Shown here piece after piece: positions 12,341 through 22,938 of a stretch of 64,000 bases of DNA. This stretch comes from Hydractinia symbiolongicarpus (Eukaryota; Cnidaria; Hydrozoa; Anthoathecata; Hydractiniidae). Position numbers and translations under genes: made by a program. The notes under the pieces are model-generated. The model was not told the origin of the DNA and searched no databases. It was given only the letters and a program-made list of their open reading frames with translations. Location: contig NC_079880.1 in assembly GCF_029227915.1 (NCBI RefSeq), positions 24,986,501 through 25,050,500 of the forward strand, read 5' to 3'. How positions within the stretch are numbered: the stretch's first letter is position 1; each line of letters begins with the position of its first letter.

Positions 12341-15300
12341 AAATTAAGAACATCTCAAGAATATTTATAGGCTGCATTTCAAATGTTAATAACATTAAAG
12401 GGGCTTTCTTCCATATTCATGTTCTTATAAAAAAAGAATATCTATATATAAATAAAAAAATAAAATATTTTACATATAGTATTCTCTAAAAAAATAAAAG
12501 CTTTAACTGGATGTCTTTGAAACTAATCTAGAAAATTTTGGACATATTATGATATATACAAATTCTTTTATGTAACATTGAACTTCTGAATGTTTCAGAA
12601 TTTAGGCGTTATTCTTACTCTCTCGCTCAATTTGAAAATGCTGACAGTGGATGTTTTGATAAAGGCTGATCTGAAAAAGAAAAAACATTCAAAAAATGAG
12701 GGAAAATAATACAATTGGATACTTTTCCATACACAACATATTTATCCCTCATTTTTATCCCTCCATCTAATTTTAAAACCATTAGGAAAGATAACGTATA
12801 TACATGACAGATACATACATGATTTTATTCACAGTGTTCACAACATATTTCACATGTAAGAAAGACTAATACAAAAATTATTATTAATTGTGAAAATATT
12901 TGAATTTTTCAGTTATACTTCTTCAAAAATTTGTACAACATCGGTAAAACACAATTTCAATGAAATATCACCAGGGAAAAGTAATTTTACAAAATTTAAG
13001 TATAATTTCATCCAATCAAAAAAATATTGTGTACCTAAAATGCGTCTGGTTGGTTGGGGAATGAAATGGATAATTAAAACCCTTGTAAAACTAAAGACAA
13101 AAGGGGTAGCTAGCTACCTACATCCAGTTGGCTAACTATTAACACAACTAAAAAATTTGCTTTTCTGGTAGATAGCTAGCTTTACCTATTCTAGCTATAG
13201 CTTAGCTAGCTTCTTGGTGACGAGACAAAGACATGTGCAGATCAGCTAAAAAAAGTGGCTTAGCTAATCAAAATACAAAATTCTTACCTTATATCAAGTA
13301 TACTATAATATAAACTACTCTGGAGTTCCCACCAGCAAGCCAACCCTAAAAGAAATTCCCCACAGGCACAGCCAAAGGACAAGATTTGTACAACAAGAAT
13401 TCAAAATGCTTTTGGTCATAACCCAAAGCTTTGGCCAAGGAATGGAGAATACTAGAAAATCGTGAAGATCAGATTATTTACAATCTGCCCTCTTATTAGT
13501 TGTAAACGAAACGAAGCTTTCTTATTGGCTTCCCATGTAATAACAATGACAGGGTCCGCGCAAATATTTTAGCCTAATATCACAACCCCGTGCATACAGC
13601 CTAGCTGCGCTGTCTCTCTCTGTATCCCTCAAGGCGATTTTAAAGATTCCGCCTCGCGTAGCGATCGGCGGAAATCAATGAATCTGTGCGTGTATTGGGA
13701 CGGGATGCTAAAGCACTAAGAAGTTAATAAGTCATATACAGTAGTAAAATTTGTGTTTTCATATACTATGCTTTAAAAGTCTACTATATATATACATCGT
13801 TTGAGCGAGAGTAAACTGTGGAGCTGCAGCACCCAATTTAGCACTAAATGTTAATGCTCGTCAAGTATCAAGTTAAGTCCATCGAGGGTAAAAAGCAAAA
13901 CATTGGCACCAATTATGATAACAGTTTTCTTACACTTTTCAACAACAATTAGACGATCTGGGACTTTATTGCGCATGTTGGTCTTACCAACTTAAAGAAT
14001 TGCTTAACTAAAGCCATGTTTAACCAACATCAATAAAATCTTTCGGTAACAGTTGTAAGGTTGGTGAAATGATATTTAAAGTCAGTTAAGTTACAGAAAA
14101 CAAACAGTTTTAGGGCAGCCTTGGAAAACATCAAATTTGTGCAAACCTGCATTGAGAATTGCACATTGGGTTACCATTGAAAACGTGTCATGTTCGTGTC
14201 CTGAACTCCTCACAAAAATGAGTCAGTCCTTGAGCTGGATTTTCTTCAACGATAAAAACCGGAAATAAGCTATTAATAGGCTGCTACACCTATGCGCACT
14301 GAAATACTATATACAAAAGAAACTTACAGTTACATATTCTCGTCCCCAGAGCTCTTCGAGATTAAAACTTCGTGGTTTATGTTAAAGAGTTCTTGGGTTG
14401 AGAATGACACATTCCGTGTAGGTGCGATAAAAGGTATCCATTTTGGGCGTCAAAAAGGCTCATTTTTGATGTTTCACTACTTTGAACAAAAAAGTGGCCG
14501 AAACTTAGGCAGTTTGATTTGAGTTCGTTAACCTCTCTGCTTCACTATAAAAGCATTCCATTTACCTCGGGGACAGATACAGGATTTTTTCATTTTAGGT
14601 AGATTTGCGAAGCAAAGCCAACGCGTAATTTTTGCGTACATAAAGTTGCGCGTTTTAAATCAGTTGGGGGACTTAGGGGGGCTTAATATTGAGAGTAAAA
14701 ATTCTCGGAAACTAGATTCAGCAAAAAAGACGTACATGTAATACAAAAAAGTATATATTACTAATAAAAACTTTTATATCTATATTCAAAACATTCAATA
14801 ACATGAAAAATGAGGCGTATAAGAAAAATAAGCAAAAACAACAAAACAAAAATGCATTGGAAATAGACTTTATTTGTATTATTAGATCATAGTAAATACA
14901 ATAAAATAAAAAATGGCAAGATTATATCAGGATTTTGTACAGGTAAAAGCAGGTACTTAGAATTTGGATATTTAGGCAAGATAGCTAATTAAAAACAAAC
15001 TTACAACACAACAACCTACAAAAATGAAAGAATGAACACTGATTTACCACTGCATTCAGTGAAAAAATATTTAGCCCTATCAGCCTCACAGCAAGAAAAC
15101 GCTGCTTTCATTTTTCAGTAACCGTTTCTGGCTCAAACTTTTACAATGTGGAATCAAACTTGAAAATACCTTGTAGCTGTTATGCGATAATTAATATAGT
15201 TACTTGAAATTTTTAACAGAATAAAATCATTTACGAACAGATATTTGTGTCTATCTGGATAGGGTTGTAATAGTATATATGCTTAACTCATTTTTGCCAT

Positions 15301-15389
15301 GTTGGTAAAACCACATCCATGCCTATCAGCATAATAGCTTCTTTAGTGAAGTATGAACAACCTTTGCCATTTCAGCCATTAAATAAAAC
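12341..15389. other. Non-coding stretch with TAGCTAGC-rich and small hairpin segments
   Basis: No gene supported. 13109-13215 is rich in TAGCTAGC palindromes. 13642-13670 holds a short inverted repeat (TTCCGCC...GGCGGAA). The open frame at 14292-14522 has no recognisable domain. Confidence 0.35.
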
Positions 15390-15398
15390 CATGCATTT

Positions 15399-17460
15399 CA
15401 ACCTCGTCCCCAGGGCGTCTAGTATCTTTTCTAACCCTGGGACTGTGATACGCACATGAGCCTGGAGAAGGCCTCGTCACGTGACCCTCCAGTACACAGT
15501 TTTTCTGTGTGTAATATTTAATGAGATTTGTCTCAATTAACCAAAGTTTTATATATAACCTTGCAGAGCTAAGTGAGCTCGGCGTTTTACGTCACAGAAA
15601 CGTGCGGCAAGTTTGTTTTGATTTTCTCATACGCACCACACAAACTGCTCGAATATTGCCCTTCTCTGTTTTTTAAATGTATAAATATACAATCATGTTA
15701 TTTAGGCTGCTGTTTACTTGGAGAAGTTCAAGCACTTTAGTTATGTGTATTTTACTGAATTAGTTGACCAGAAAGCACTGGGTTGCAAAACTTAAAGTTA
15801 GGGGAAACTTGGAAATTGGTAAATGATTTCCCAACTGACCATGCACTTCGTTGGTTCTCTAAGGTGCAAATACGGCTACATAACTTTCAAATGGTCATGT
15901 TATTCTAGGTGCCTGACGGAAAGTAGCTAGGCAGAAATTTAACTTTATTTTAACATTTACATTTTCTATTCATTTTGGTTGAACTTTAGAATTCTCATTT
16001 ACTGTAAGTTCTGTGTCTGCATTACTGCTTTTATGATGACCAAGATTTTGCTGTACGAATCCCAAAGTTGCTTTTTATTATTTTTTACACAAAGTTTATT
16101 TAAAAGAATAGTTAACTGAAACTAAATTCGTATATGGTGGACTAACTCCTTGCAGTTATATATGTGATAAGGCTTCAAAAGAGTATTACTTTGGAAGTCT
16201 TTTACATTTTACATTTTATGGCCTTAACATTTCCAAAAAGCCACCCATTACTTATAAATTCTGCTTTTTCTTTTCCTATTGACATGTTTATAAAACGCCT
16301 TACAGCCTTTTTATTTTTTACTCAACAAGCTCACATTTTATTTCGCACACAGATATACAAAAACAATTTTTTTTTGTTTAAAACAAATAATCCAAAAGTT
16401 TATCAAAAGCATTATGCTGGTTTGAAAATTGAAATCGACAAGTCCACATGTGATCTGTTTAGCCGATTCAATGTATCACTGCCTCAATAGTTTAAAAAAA
16501 ATTGGTATACGACTTTACCAAAGTATTGCTATCGTAAAAGAATAAAATGTTTGGGGAATAATTATATATTTGAGGAAATTATTTAAAGTCGCACTACGTT
16601 AATGAAAACACATCTGCGACGATATTTCCAATGTATTTCACATCTTTATCAAGTCAGTCTACTTGGTAAATGCAAAACCTGCGATACACAATATGTAGGT
16701 AGTGCAAGTACCAAGTTTCGCCTTCGTTTTAATAATTACAAGAGTTGCTTTCGGAAGCATAGTTCAGGTTCTTCTGTAACACAACAATCTTTCCATTCAC
16801 ATTTGATTCAGATGGTCATAATGGTTGCCAAGATTGGTCATTTACACTTATTCACCGAGCTGACACTGTGGATTCATTGAGGCGCAAGGAGTCCTTTTGG
16901 CAACATAAGCTTGAAAGTTTTTTTGGCGCCCTATGGCCTTAACGAACGAAATGTGAATGATTATTACTAACGTTCAGTCCAGTTTATCGTTTATGTTTTG
17001 TATTGTTTTTAAATAATTTTTTTTCTTCTAGATCATCTTTAGCTAGTAATTTTATCTAAGGTCATTCTTTACATAAAGCTGCAAATTAAACCTGGCCACT
17101 TTGAAATAAGTTGAGTTCCTTTCTTTTGTTTTATCTTGATAGTTTGCTAGTATAGTGTGCTAGCTAGCTAACTTTCTAGTTTTATTAAACTTTCCCAGCT
17201 ATTGAAATATTTCCATGTAAGCAGTATTACTTTATGATGTCTTATTTCAACATGATACTGACACAGCTCATCCGCCATTTTAATGCGAGCAGCTTCCTTC
17301 TGTTCGTCACAGAGTCGCTGCCTCGCCAAAATGTTTTATATGACGCACTAATTATGTGACATATCCGCGCCAATCAGGTTTTATATCGCACCAGCCTCCT
17401 CCAGGGCCATGTCTGTATCGCCATCCCAGGGTCAGAAAAGATGCCCTGGGGACGAGGTTG
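15399..17460. mobile_element. Mutator-like (MULE) non-autonomous element with 9-bp target duplication
   Basis: The left end begins CAACCTCGTCCCCAGGGC and the right end is its inverse, GCCCTGGGGACGAGGTTG. Similarity continues inward for about 80 bp with small gaps (CCCTGGGA, GATAC, CCTGGAG). The element is flanked by the perfect 9-bp duplication CATGCATTT at 15390-15398 and 17461-17469. A 9-bp duplication with long inverted ends is typical of Mutator-like elements. No transposase was seen. The interior includes a decayed endonuclease-like fragment at about 16602-16960. Confidence 0.75.
16602..16960 (+). pseudogene. Decayed GIY-YIG-type endonuclease fragment, Penelope-like or related retroelement
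   Basis: The frame contains KCKTCDTQYVGSASTKFRLRFNNYKS, given here as two parts: KCKTCDTQYVGS and TKFRLRFNNYKS. The C-x2-C...QYVGxxxxxFRxRFNxxKS pattern is the core of GIY-YIG nuclease domains at the C-terminus of Penelope-like retroelements. A frameshift near 16810 moves the rest to another frame, where RRKESFWQHKLESF continues the family pattern. There is no intact start and no reverse transcriptase nearby. It lies inside the Mutator-like element. Confidence 0.55.
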
Positions 17461-17469
17461 CATGCATTT

Positions 17470-17844
17470 CTCTTATTCAAATTGCATATAATTAGCACCA
17501 TTTCCAGGAATTATTTCGCTAGAATTAAACCAAAACATCATCAAGTCTTGTCAAAGTCTTCCTCCCAAAACTAGTGTTCTCTTCATTGGCCTTATGGCAT
17601 GTTGAAAAATCGTTTGTAGTGTGCCTATTGCAAAAAGATGCTGGCGCTAGGAGAAGTGAGGTCCTTTTTAGTCTGTTTCTTCGCATGGTAGAATTTTTCA
17701 GTTCCTTGGTTTAACCCGTAGCAAACGTACTCCACAATTTCGCAATAAAATCTCACGCGATCAGGGTCCATATTGAGTTTAAAAATAAAGTATAGTTTGC
17801 GCATGCGAAGACTAAAAGTCCGGTCGTGAACTACCTTGTATAGC
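17470..17844. other. Non-coding spacer
   Basis: Between the Mutator-like element and the older split element. No gene or repeat recognised. Confidence 0.3.
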
Positions 17845-18219
17845 TGTTCTGCCCGGATAATGAACATTGGCCTGATTAAGTACGGCAGCTTGCCCCGGTT
17901 AAGAACAGGGCAGAAAATACATAATCAGGGCAACATAATCGGGACAGGCCAACTTATTACTCAAAAAATATTATTTGGCACTTATAAAAGGAACATAATC
18001 AGGGCAGTTTATATACGACAGTGTAATATTATTTCTCACTTATTATAGAACGAACATAATCGGGGCAGGCCGACTTATGTATGACAGTCAAGTATTATTC
18101 GACAATTATAGGACTTAAATAAAACAAATATAATTGGGGCTGACTGCTTTTATATCATTCGTGGCAAATACTAAATTTTGGGATTCGCAAGTTTAATAAC
18201 TTTTCACCAAAATTAATTC
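17845..18219. mobile_element. Left arm of an older element split by the Polinton
   Basis: It begins TGTTCTGCCC. The exact inverse GGGCAGAACA closes the right arm at 34357-34366. The arm holds repeated CATAATCRGGGCA units at about 17921, 17932, 17991 and 18052. Without the Polinton the element would be about 0.7 kb. No open frame. Confidence 0.5.
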
Positions 18220-18224
18220 CCGCA
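18220..18224. repeat. Polinton target duplication, left copy
   Basis: CCGCA immediately left of AGAGATAGG. The same five bases follow the right terminus. Confidence 0.6.
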
Positions 18225-18471
18225 AGAGATAGGAAAAGGCGGATGTTAGGACAGACCCCGTTAGCAGTTTCCTATCCCACGTTAAATTACGGATCATCCC
18301 CGTTAAATCAACGATAGAAGAGTCCATAAAATCCATGTGCACTTTACCACTTTACGTCAAATAAGCGGGCATGCTCTATAATATCTGTCCAAAACCCCCC
18401 TCCCCTCCCCATGGGCCCCTACCCACCCTCATCTGTCGTGCCTTATAATTTATAGTGTTATGTGTGTCTAT
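18225..18471. repeat. Polinton left terminal inverted repeat (247 bp)
   Basis: It begins AGAGATAGGAAAAGGCGG and ends TTATGTGTGTCTAT. I read it as identical, base for base, to the inverse of 33781-34027. The last codons and the TAA stop (18458-18460) of the polymerase gene lie inside it. Confidence 0.93.
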
Positions 18472-21400
18472 AATGTCCTCTTGCCAGTGTGGTAATACCA
18501 TCTTCCATAATTATGCGCTTATCATCATCAGCATTGAGAGCGAGTTTATTTGTTTTTATGGTATGAACATCATGCTTAATCGATCGAAAGGTCATCTGTT
18601 CTCTGTAAACATTTTCACCCTCCAACAGGCATCTCCTATAGTCATCGAAACCTATTGTCTTCCTCACCACACATTTCTTGACCCCCTTGCACCTCTTATC
18701 CTCCCTACCACATAGCTGTTTGTAAGCATAATTCTTAGCCCTAAGAGCGATAAATTCGGTCATTACCTTACCACCCAACTCATCCTTCATCAGACCAATG
18801 ATCTTTTTATTCAAACCTAATGGTAGAGGTCTACCATCTTCCTTATCGTACCCCGAAGTGTCAAATCTCAAAGCCACATCGTCGGCGATATCTTTGTAAA
18901 AGTCGTCGGTTTTGATATGATATACGAATGAATCAGTATCCATGTAACACAGTTTCACGTCATCACCATATTTCGGCTTCATGTAATCATAGTGAAACTC
19001 ATACATAACTATCTTGGACAAGTCGAGAATTGCCAGCCCCAGGTAGATTGGCTTGTTTAGTTTGATCTTGATCTTGGACATCTCTATGCCCATCAGTGTT
19101 TCCGAGAACCACGTGCTACCCTTGAAGTTGGGCTTCATCACCATTTTCTCATAATTCTTTTGGTTGGTGGCCAAACGTATATCCTTCTGCCTTCGCTGAT
19201 TCTCCATTGTCTTCCCAAAGACCGAATTATTCATCAGCTTGAAAAAGTCCTTTTCGAAGTCATTAGTTGATTTGGTACGCAAATCAGTGTTGAAATCTAT
19301 GTACGACTTCAACCACGCACTCTGATCAAATCTCAAGACCCTATGAACCTTCTCAAGAACAAGACCATGCTTCAACGCTTGATCAAGCGCACGGATATGA
19401 GTGATATATTTCTTCTTGTCTGAAAGACACGGTGTCAGCTTCTCGACGCCATTAATGATCTTCCTCTCGGGCATGAAAGGAAGGTCGTTATGAGAATCAT
19501 GAAGCTCCCGTGGATAGCTAACATCAACCTCAAGGATGTACCCCTTTTCACCGTTTTCCACAGCTAATTGGGAAATCAGTTCGGGTGTAAAATCAGAAAC
19601 CACGTCATCAACCCACTCAAACCCTCCGGTCGGCATCTTCTGAATCATGGCCCAGCCGTACAAATTATTTGCATCTAGGTACTGGAGATAGCTATTCATC
19701 TCCTTACTCTCAGATGTGTTGGCTTTGGTGGTATATTGTTTTTCCTCTTTCGGTACAGACGGTCCCCAACATACCTTTTCATAAAAACCCATGATCTTAT
19801 CCTTCACGGCTCTGTAAGCTTTACTAGTTTTCACCTTGATGACCCTAGGTACATGTTTCATCAACCAGTACCTCAATTCAATCAGTTTTCTTTTTACAAA
19901 AGGCACGGTTTTAGCCATTTCCTGCTGCTCAAATAAATCCATGCAATTCCCATCCGATGTGTTGTACTCGTCCCCCATATACTTATTGTTGGCCTTGGCG
20001 TAGCGGTGGACAGCCTGACACAATCCACCCCTAATACCACTCTCAATGAACATGACCATCTCCATATCCGACAATAAATCTAGACTAACCTTGGTCTTTT
20101 TCAAACACGCCCTCCAGGCTAATCCCGGAGCAGTGTAAAAGTGAGCCGGGTCTAGATCGTAGTTTCTCAAGCATGTTTCTCTGAATGTCTCAAACACATC
20201 ACTCAGAAGCAGAACATCCGTCTTGAGATAGATATCATGATAAACGCCCATATTTTCAACTTTCATGTCCTTCCACACTTTACGGGCATGTGCATAATCG
20301 TCATCACTGATGTGACTCATGTTCAGCTTGCTGTAGAAATCATCCTTTGACGGGAGCTCAGTTTCATTAAACCTATCGAATGAGTTAACATACTCATATG
20401 GGTATACACCCTTCCTTCTCATTATGTTGAATTCGTCACCATTGAAGAATTTTCGAAGGTTTTTGCATTGATCATCTGATAGGTTGTCAGCCAGGGAGCT
20501 TAGGCCGCTTGACATAAATCTAAATGAGTCTATGAATCTCAGTTGTATCTTTTTGTCTTTGGTCTCACCATTTTTGTCAATGTATTCACCAACCTTAACA
20601 TCCGTAGAGAAAGAGATATATTTCTCCTTATTCTCCGCGATTACACCCATACCATCTTCTCCGTACTTCCTAGCAAGCTCCTTAATAAATAAATGCGCAT
20701 CGTAGCCACTCAGATTGTGGAAGACAACCGGAATATAATTAGGAACCTTGTAACGCAGATTACATTTCTGATGGGCAGCCCCACGAAACTTACCGGTGAA
20801 ATGGCAGTGATCCCTAACCTTGATGTCATCCTTGTCATCAAATTCTTCCATGCAAATGTGGCACACCCTGGCTCTATTGAAACCGTCACGCTCTTCATCC
20901 GTCAGTGGATCCATTGCTTTCTGAGGAAACATGTTATATAACCTTTTCGCCTCGGAAACTACATGATCTACAAAGCGCGGAACACAGTCCTCACCGCGGT
21001 AAAGATTCAGAGGGTCCGGCACTTCACCATGAGCATATTTACTATAACAACAGAATCCGGTGGGAACATGTTTACCAACTTTCTCGGTGGATGATCCGCA
21101 TTTTCTCTCATCCTCGGGCAACTCTTTTGTAAAAGCTTCGAAATCGGCATACATGATGAATGGGGCTTTGAGTTGAAACTTACCATCAGTGAAGGTTAAG
21201 GTGCTACCCTCCTTAGGGAGTTGAATCTTAGCAGCATCGTTATTCTTGCAATACTCAAAGTGCTCATCCCTTTTCTGTTCGCTTTGAAAACCATAGAGAC
21301 AATTCAAGCAATAATACTCCTTATTTTTATGCTTTGAGTTAGCCTTGCTAAGTACACCGCTCAAGTTCTTAACAGCGATATAATGTCTCTTATCCCCCTC

Positions 21401-22039
21401 ACACAGTAAAAACAAAACAACCGTCTCCTTACGATCAAGATGCTTCGACTTGCGACACATGTAGATACCTTCTCTCTCATCCTTTGTCAAAACATGCACA
21501 GCGACATCGGGGTTCCTCCTCTCGAAGAGATCTATCTTGTTTAGCGCCATTGGGAAAGTTAGACCATCCCAATTATACTTATCATGCTTCTTAAGGATTG
21601 AGATCCGTTCAGGGTGATTATCGATCTTATCATGATTGAGAGCAGCGATAACGGCCCATTTGAAGCATTCTTCATCCTCGTTATGTGGGTTAATCACGGA
21701 TCGCTTACCACTGAAGTTCTCGGGCAGCGGCAAGTAAGAACTACCTCTGGTTAATTTCAGGTTATGAAAGTCCACATGCATATGCAAGATTTTATCAATT
21801 GTGAATCCGCTGGCGGGAAGCGCAGGGTTTTCAATCTGCTCGATTATCTTATTACACATCCGATCGAAAACATCAGAAATGTCATCGTGGGCGTGCAGTA
21901 TCTCCATATAGCTATTGAAAGCTTTATCAACATGTACACACGGGGCTTCGGTCGAGCTGGTGTCCTCCCTTACCCACTTCACCCACAAGGTCGCCTGAGT
22001 CTTCAGCGACTTCTTCTGCCTGAGCACGTCACTCATCAA
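18458..22039 (-). CDS. POLB: Protein-primed family B DNA polymerase of the Polinton
   Basis: This enzyme replicates the element from its ends. Numbering the frame from 22039 (a TTG; the first ATG is at 22036), the 3'-5' exonuclease motifs are YADFE at 297-301, HNLSGYD at 441-447 and YLKTD at 604-608. The polymerase motifs are DANNLYG at 789-795 (A), KLMNNSVFGK at 934-943 (B) and YMDTDS at 1032-1037 (C). A C2HC-type finger lies at 244-264. A second Cys/His cluster, CHIC...DHCH...HQKC, lies at 393-426 inside the exonuclease domain and looks like an HNH/endonuclease VII-type insertion. Residues 716-756 repeat a helix module found in the upstream small gene. The frame stays open about 41 codons further upstream to a TAG at 22163-22165, so the true start is uncertain. 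The C-terminus ends inside the terminal repeat. Confidence 0.96.
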   Translation of the reverse strand: MMSDVLRQKKSLKTQATLWVKWVREDTSSTEAPCVHVDKAFNSYMEILHAHDDISDVFDRMCNKIIEQIENPALPASGFTIDKILHMHVDFHNLKLTRGSSYLPLPENFSGKRSVINPHNEDEECFKWAVIAALNHDKIDNHPERISILKKHDKYNWDGLTFPMALNKIDLFERRNPDVAVHVLTKDEREGIYMCRKSKHLDRKETVVLFLLCEGDKRHYIAVKNLSGVLSKANSKHKNKEYYCLNCLYGFQSEQKRDEHFEYCKNNDAAKIQLPKEGSTLTFTDGKFQLKAPFIMYADFEAFTKELPEDERKCGSSTEKVGKHVPTGFCCYSKYAHGEVPDPLNLYRGEDCVPRFVDHVVSEAKRLYNMFPQKAMDPLTDEERDGFNRARVCHICMEEFDDKDDIKVRDHCHFTGKFRGAAHQKCNLRYKVPNYIPVVFHNLSGYDAHLFIKELARKYGEDGMGVIAENKEKYISFSTDVKVGEYIDKNGETKDKKIQLRFIDSFRFMSSGLSSLADNLSDDQCKNLRKFFNGDEFNIMRRKGVYPYEYVNSFDRFNETELPSKDDFYSKLNMSHISDDDYAHARKVWKDMKVENMGVYHDIYLKTDVLLLSDVFETFRETCLRNYDLDPAHFYTAPGLAWRACLKKTKVSLDLLSDMEMVMFIESGIRGGLCQAVHRYAKANNKYMGDEYNTSDGNCMDLFEQQEMAKTVPFVKRKLIELRYWLMKHVPRVIKVKTSKAYRAVKDKIMGFYEKVCWGPSVPKEEKQYTTKANTSESKEMNSYLQYLDANNLYGWAMIQKMPTGGFEWVDDVVSDFTPELISQLAVENGEKGYILEVDVSYPRELHDSHNDLPFMPERKIINGVEKLTPCLSDKKKYITHIRALDQALKHGLVLEKVHRVLRFDQSAWLKSYIDFNTDLRTKSTNDFEKDFFKLMNNSVFGKTMENQRRQKDIRLATNQKNYEKMVMKPNFKGSTWFSETLMGIEMSKIKIKLNKPIYLGLAILDLSKIVMYEFHYDYMKPKYGDDVKLCYMDTDSFVYHIKTDDFYKDIADDVALRFDTSGYDKEDGRPLPLGLNKKIIGLMKDELGGKVMTEFIALRAKNYAYKQLCGREDKRCKGVKKCVVRKTIGFDDYRRCLLEGENVYREQMTFRSIKHDVHTIKTNKLALNADDDKRIIMEDGITTLARGHYRHT
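19781..19893 (-). repeat. Internal duplication, polymerase copy of a ~38-residue helix module
   Basis: It encodes a stretch matching LxxHVPxxIKxKxSKAxxxxxDKIMGxY. The copy at 22241-22355 shares this protein pattern and clear DNA identity (CCCATGATCTTATC, TTAGGTACATG). It lies between exonuclease motif III and polymerase motif A. Confidence 0.75.
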
Positions 22040-22162
22040 CCTATTTACGACGTGCTCGACCTTTTCGAGAAAGACCCTGACATTCTTCCCACCATCCGAG
22101 TTTATTTTGAAACGTTTGTATGAACCTACAAAAGCTTCTTCAACGGGGGTATAGGGGTTTTC

Positions 22163-22660
22163 CTACTCTTCCTCCTCTTTCTCCTCCTCCACCTCTTCCT
22201 CCACCTCTTCCTCCACCTCTTCCTCTCCACTGCCCTTTTTATACAAACCCATGATCTTATCATTCATGGTTTTGAAAGCTTTGCTCGCTTTCTCCTTAAT
22301 AGCCTTAGGTACATGATTTATTAACCAGTCCCTCCATTCGATCAACTTGCTTTTCAAATCCATGTCTTGTTGGCTAGTGCCTGGTCTCGGCGCTGGTACG
22401 GGTCTAGTGGGTCTCGGCACGGGTATGGGTCTAATTGGTCTCGGCACGGGTACGGGTCTAGTGGGTCTCGGCGCTGGTACAGGTCTAATTGGTCTCGGCA
22501 CGGGTACGGGTCTGGTGGGTCTCGGCACGGGTACGGGTGCTGACACAGTAGTGGGTGTCAATAATTCGATCAGATCGGCCTTTCTGAGCCGCGAGTATCC
22601 ACGTAGGCCGCGTTCTCTAGCGAGAGCTCTTAATTCAACAACTGTATTTCTCGAAGTCAT
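22163..22660 (-). CDS. SAP/Rho-N-like protein with proline repeats and acidic tail; in frame with the polymerase
   Basis: 165 residues from an ATG. Residues 4-34 form a SAP/Rho-N-like two-helix motif (ELRALARERGLRGYSRLRKA), a type that often binds nucleic acid. About 50 residues of PVPRPTRPVPAPRP-type repeats follow, encoded by 27-bp DNA repeats at 22380-22545. Next is the WLINHVPKAIKEKASKAF helix module shared with the polymerase, then an acidic tail built of EEV units. The gene ends in TAG (22163-22165), and the polymerase frame continues in the same phase straight after it. In many Polintons a segment like this is, as far as I recall, the N-terminal part of the polymerase itself. I infer one gene interrupted by TAG, or read through it. 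It shares a leader and motif with the next gene. Confidence 0.8.
   Translation of the reverse strand: MTSRNTVVELRALARERGLRGYSRLRKADLIELLTPTTVSAPVPVPRPTRPVPVPRPIRPVPAPRPTRPVPVPRPIRPIPVPRPTRPVPAPRPGTSQQDMDLKSKLIEWRDWLINHVPKAIKEKASKAFKTMNDKIMGLYKKGSGEEEVEEEVEEEVEEEKEEEE
22241..22355 (-). repeat. Internal duplication, upstream copy of the helix module
   Basis: Partner of 19781-19893. Twelve or more bases are identical at each end of the module and the protein pattern is conserved between. Confidence 0.75.
22380..22545. repeat. 27-bp tandem coding repeat
   Basis: Six or so copies of GGTCTCGGCACGGGTACGGG-type units, varying CACGG/GCTGG and GTCTAGTG/GTCTAATT. They encode the proline-arginine repeats on the minus strand. 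Confidence 0.8.
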
Positions 22661-22665
22661 GCTTG

Positions 22666-22938
22666 GTTGTGATATACGATTTTGTAATCTTTAAGATGTT
22701 TGGCTATGATATACGATTTTGTAATCTTTAATCCATTTTTTCCAAAAATCGTAAACCGTGTTGGAGGGTCGTGAGTGTCCTAGTTTGTGGGGCAACCACC
22801 ATGCTAAATTGTAGTAAAACACGCTTTGTGATACATACATCGATACACCATGGGTACCCACCCATTGGCACCTCGAGGGTCGTGAATCACATTTGTTACC
22901 CGTCTGAGTAACAAAAAATGCCCTAACAATCCGACCCC
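22666..22938. other. Intergenic spacer with duplicated motifs
   Basis: It contains two copies of GATATACGATTTTGTAATCT (from 22671 and from 22708). It also contains segments (AATCGTAAACCG, CACCATGGGTACCCACCCA) shared with the next spacer at 23470-23901, showing that gene plus spacer was duplicated as a unit. The minus-strand frame here (22691-22942) is not supported as a gene. Confidence 0.6.
22892..22915. terminator. 3' hairpin, class TTTGTTAC...GTAACAAA
   Basis: An 8-bp perfect stem that extends to 10 bp on the minus strand if one G-U pair is allowed, with a 4-nt loop and a run of A/T next to it. It lies 24 bp past the stop of the RING gene. Identical in plan to 23867-23890. Confidence 0.7.
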
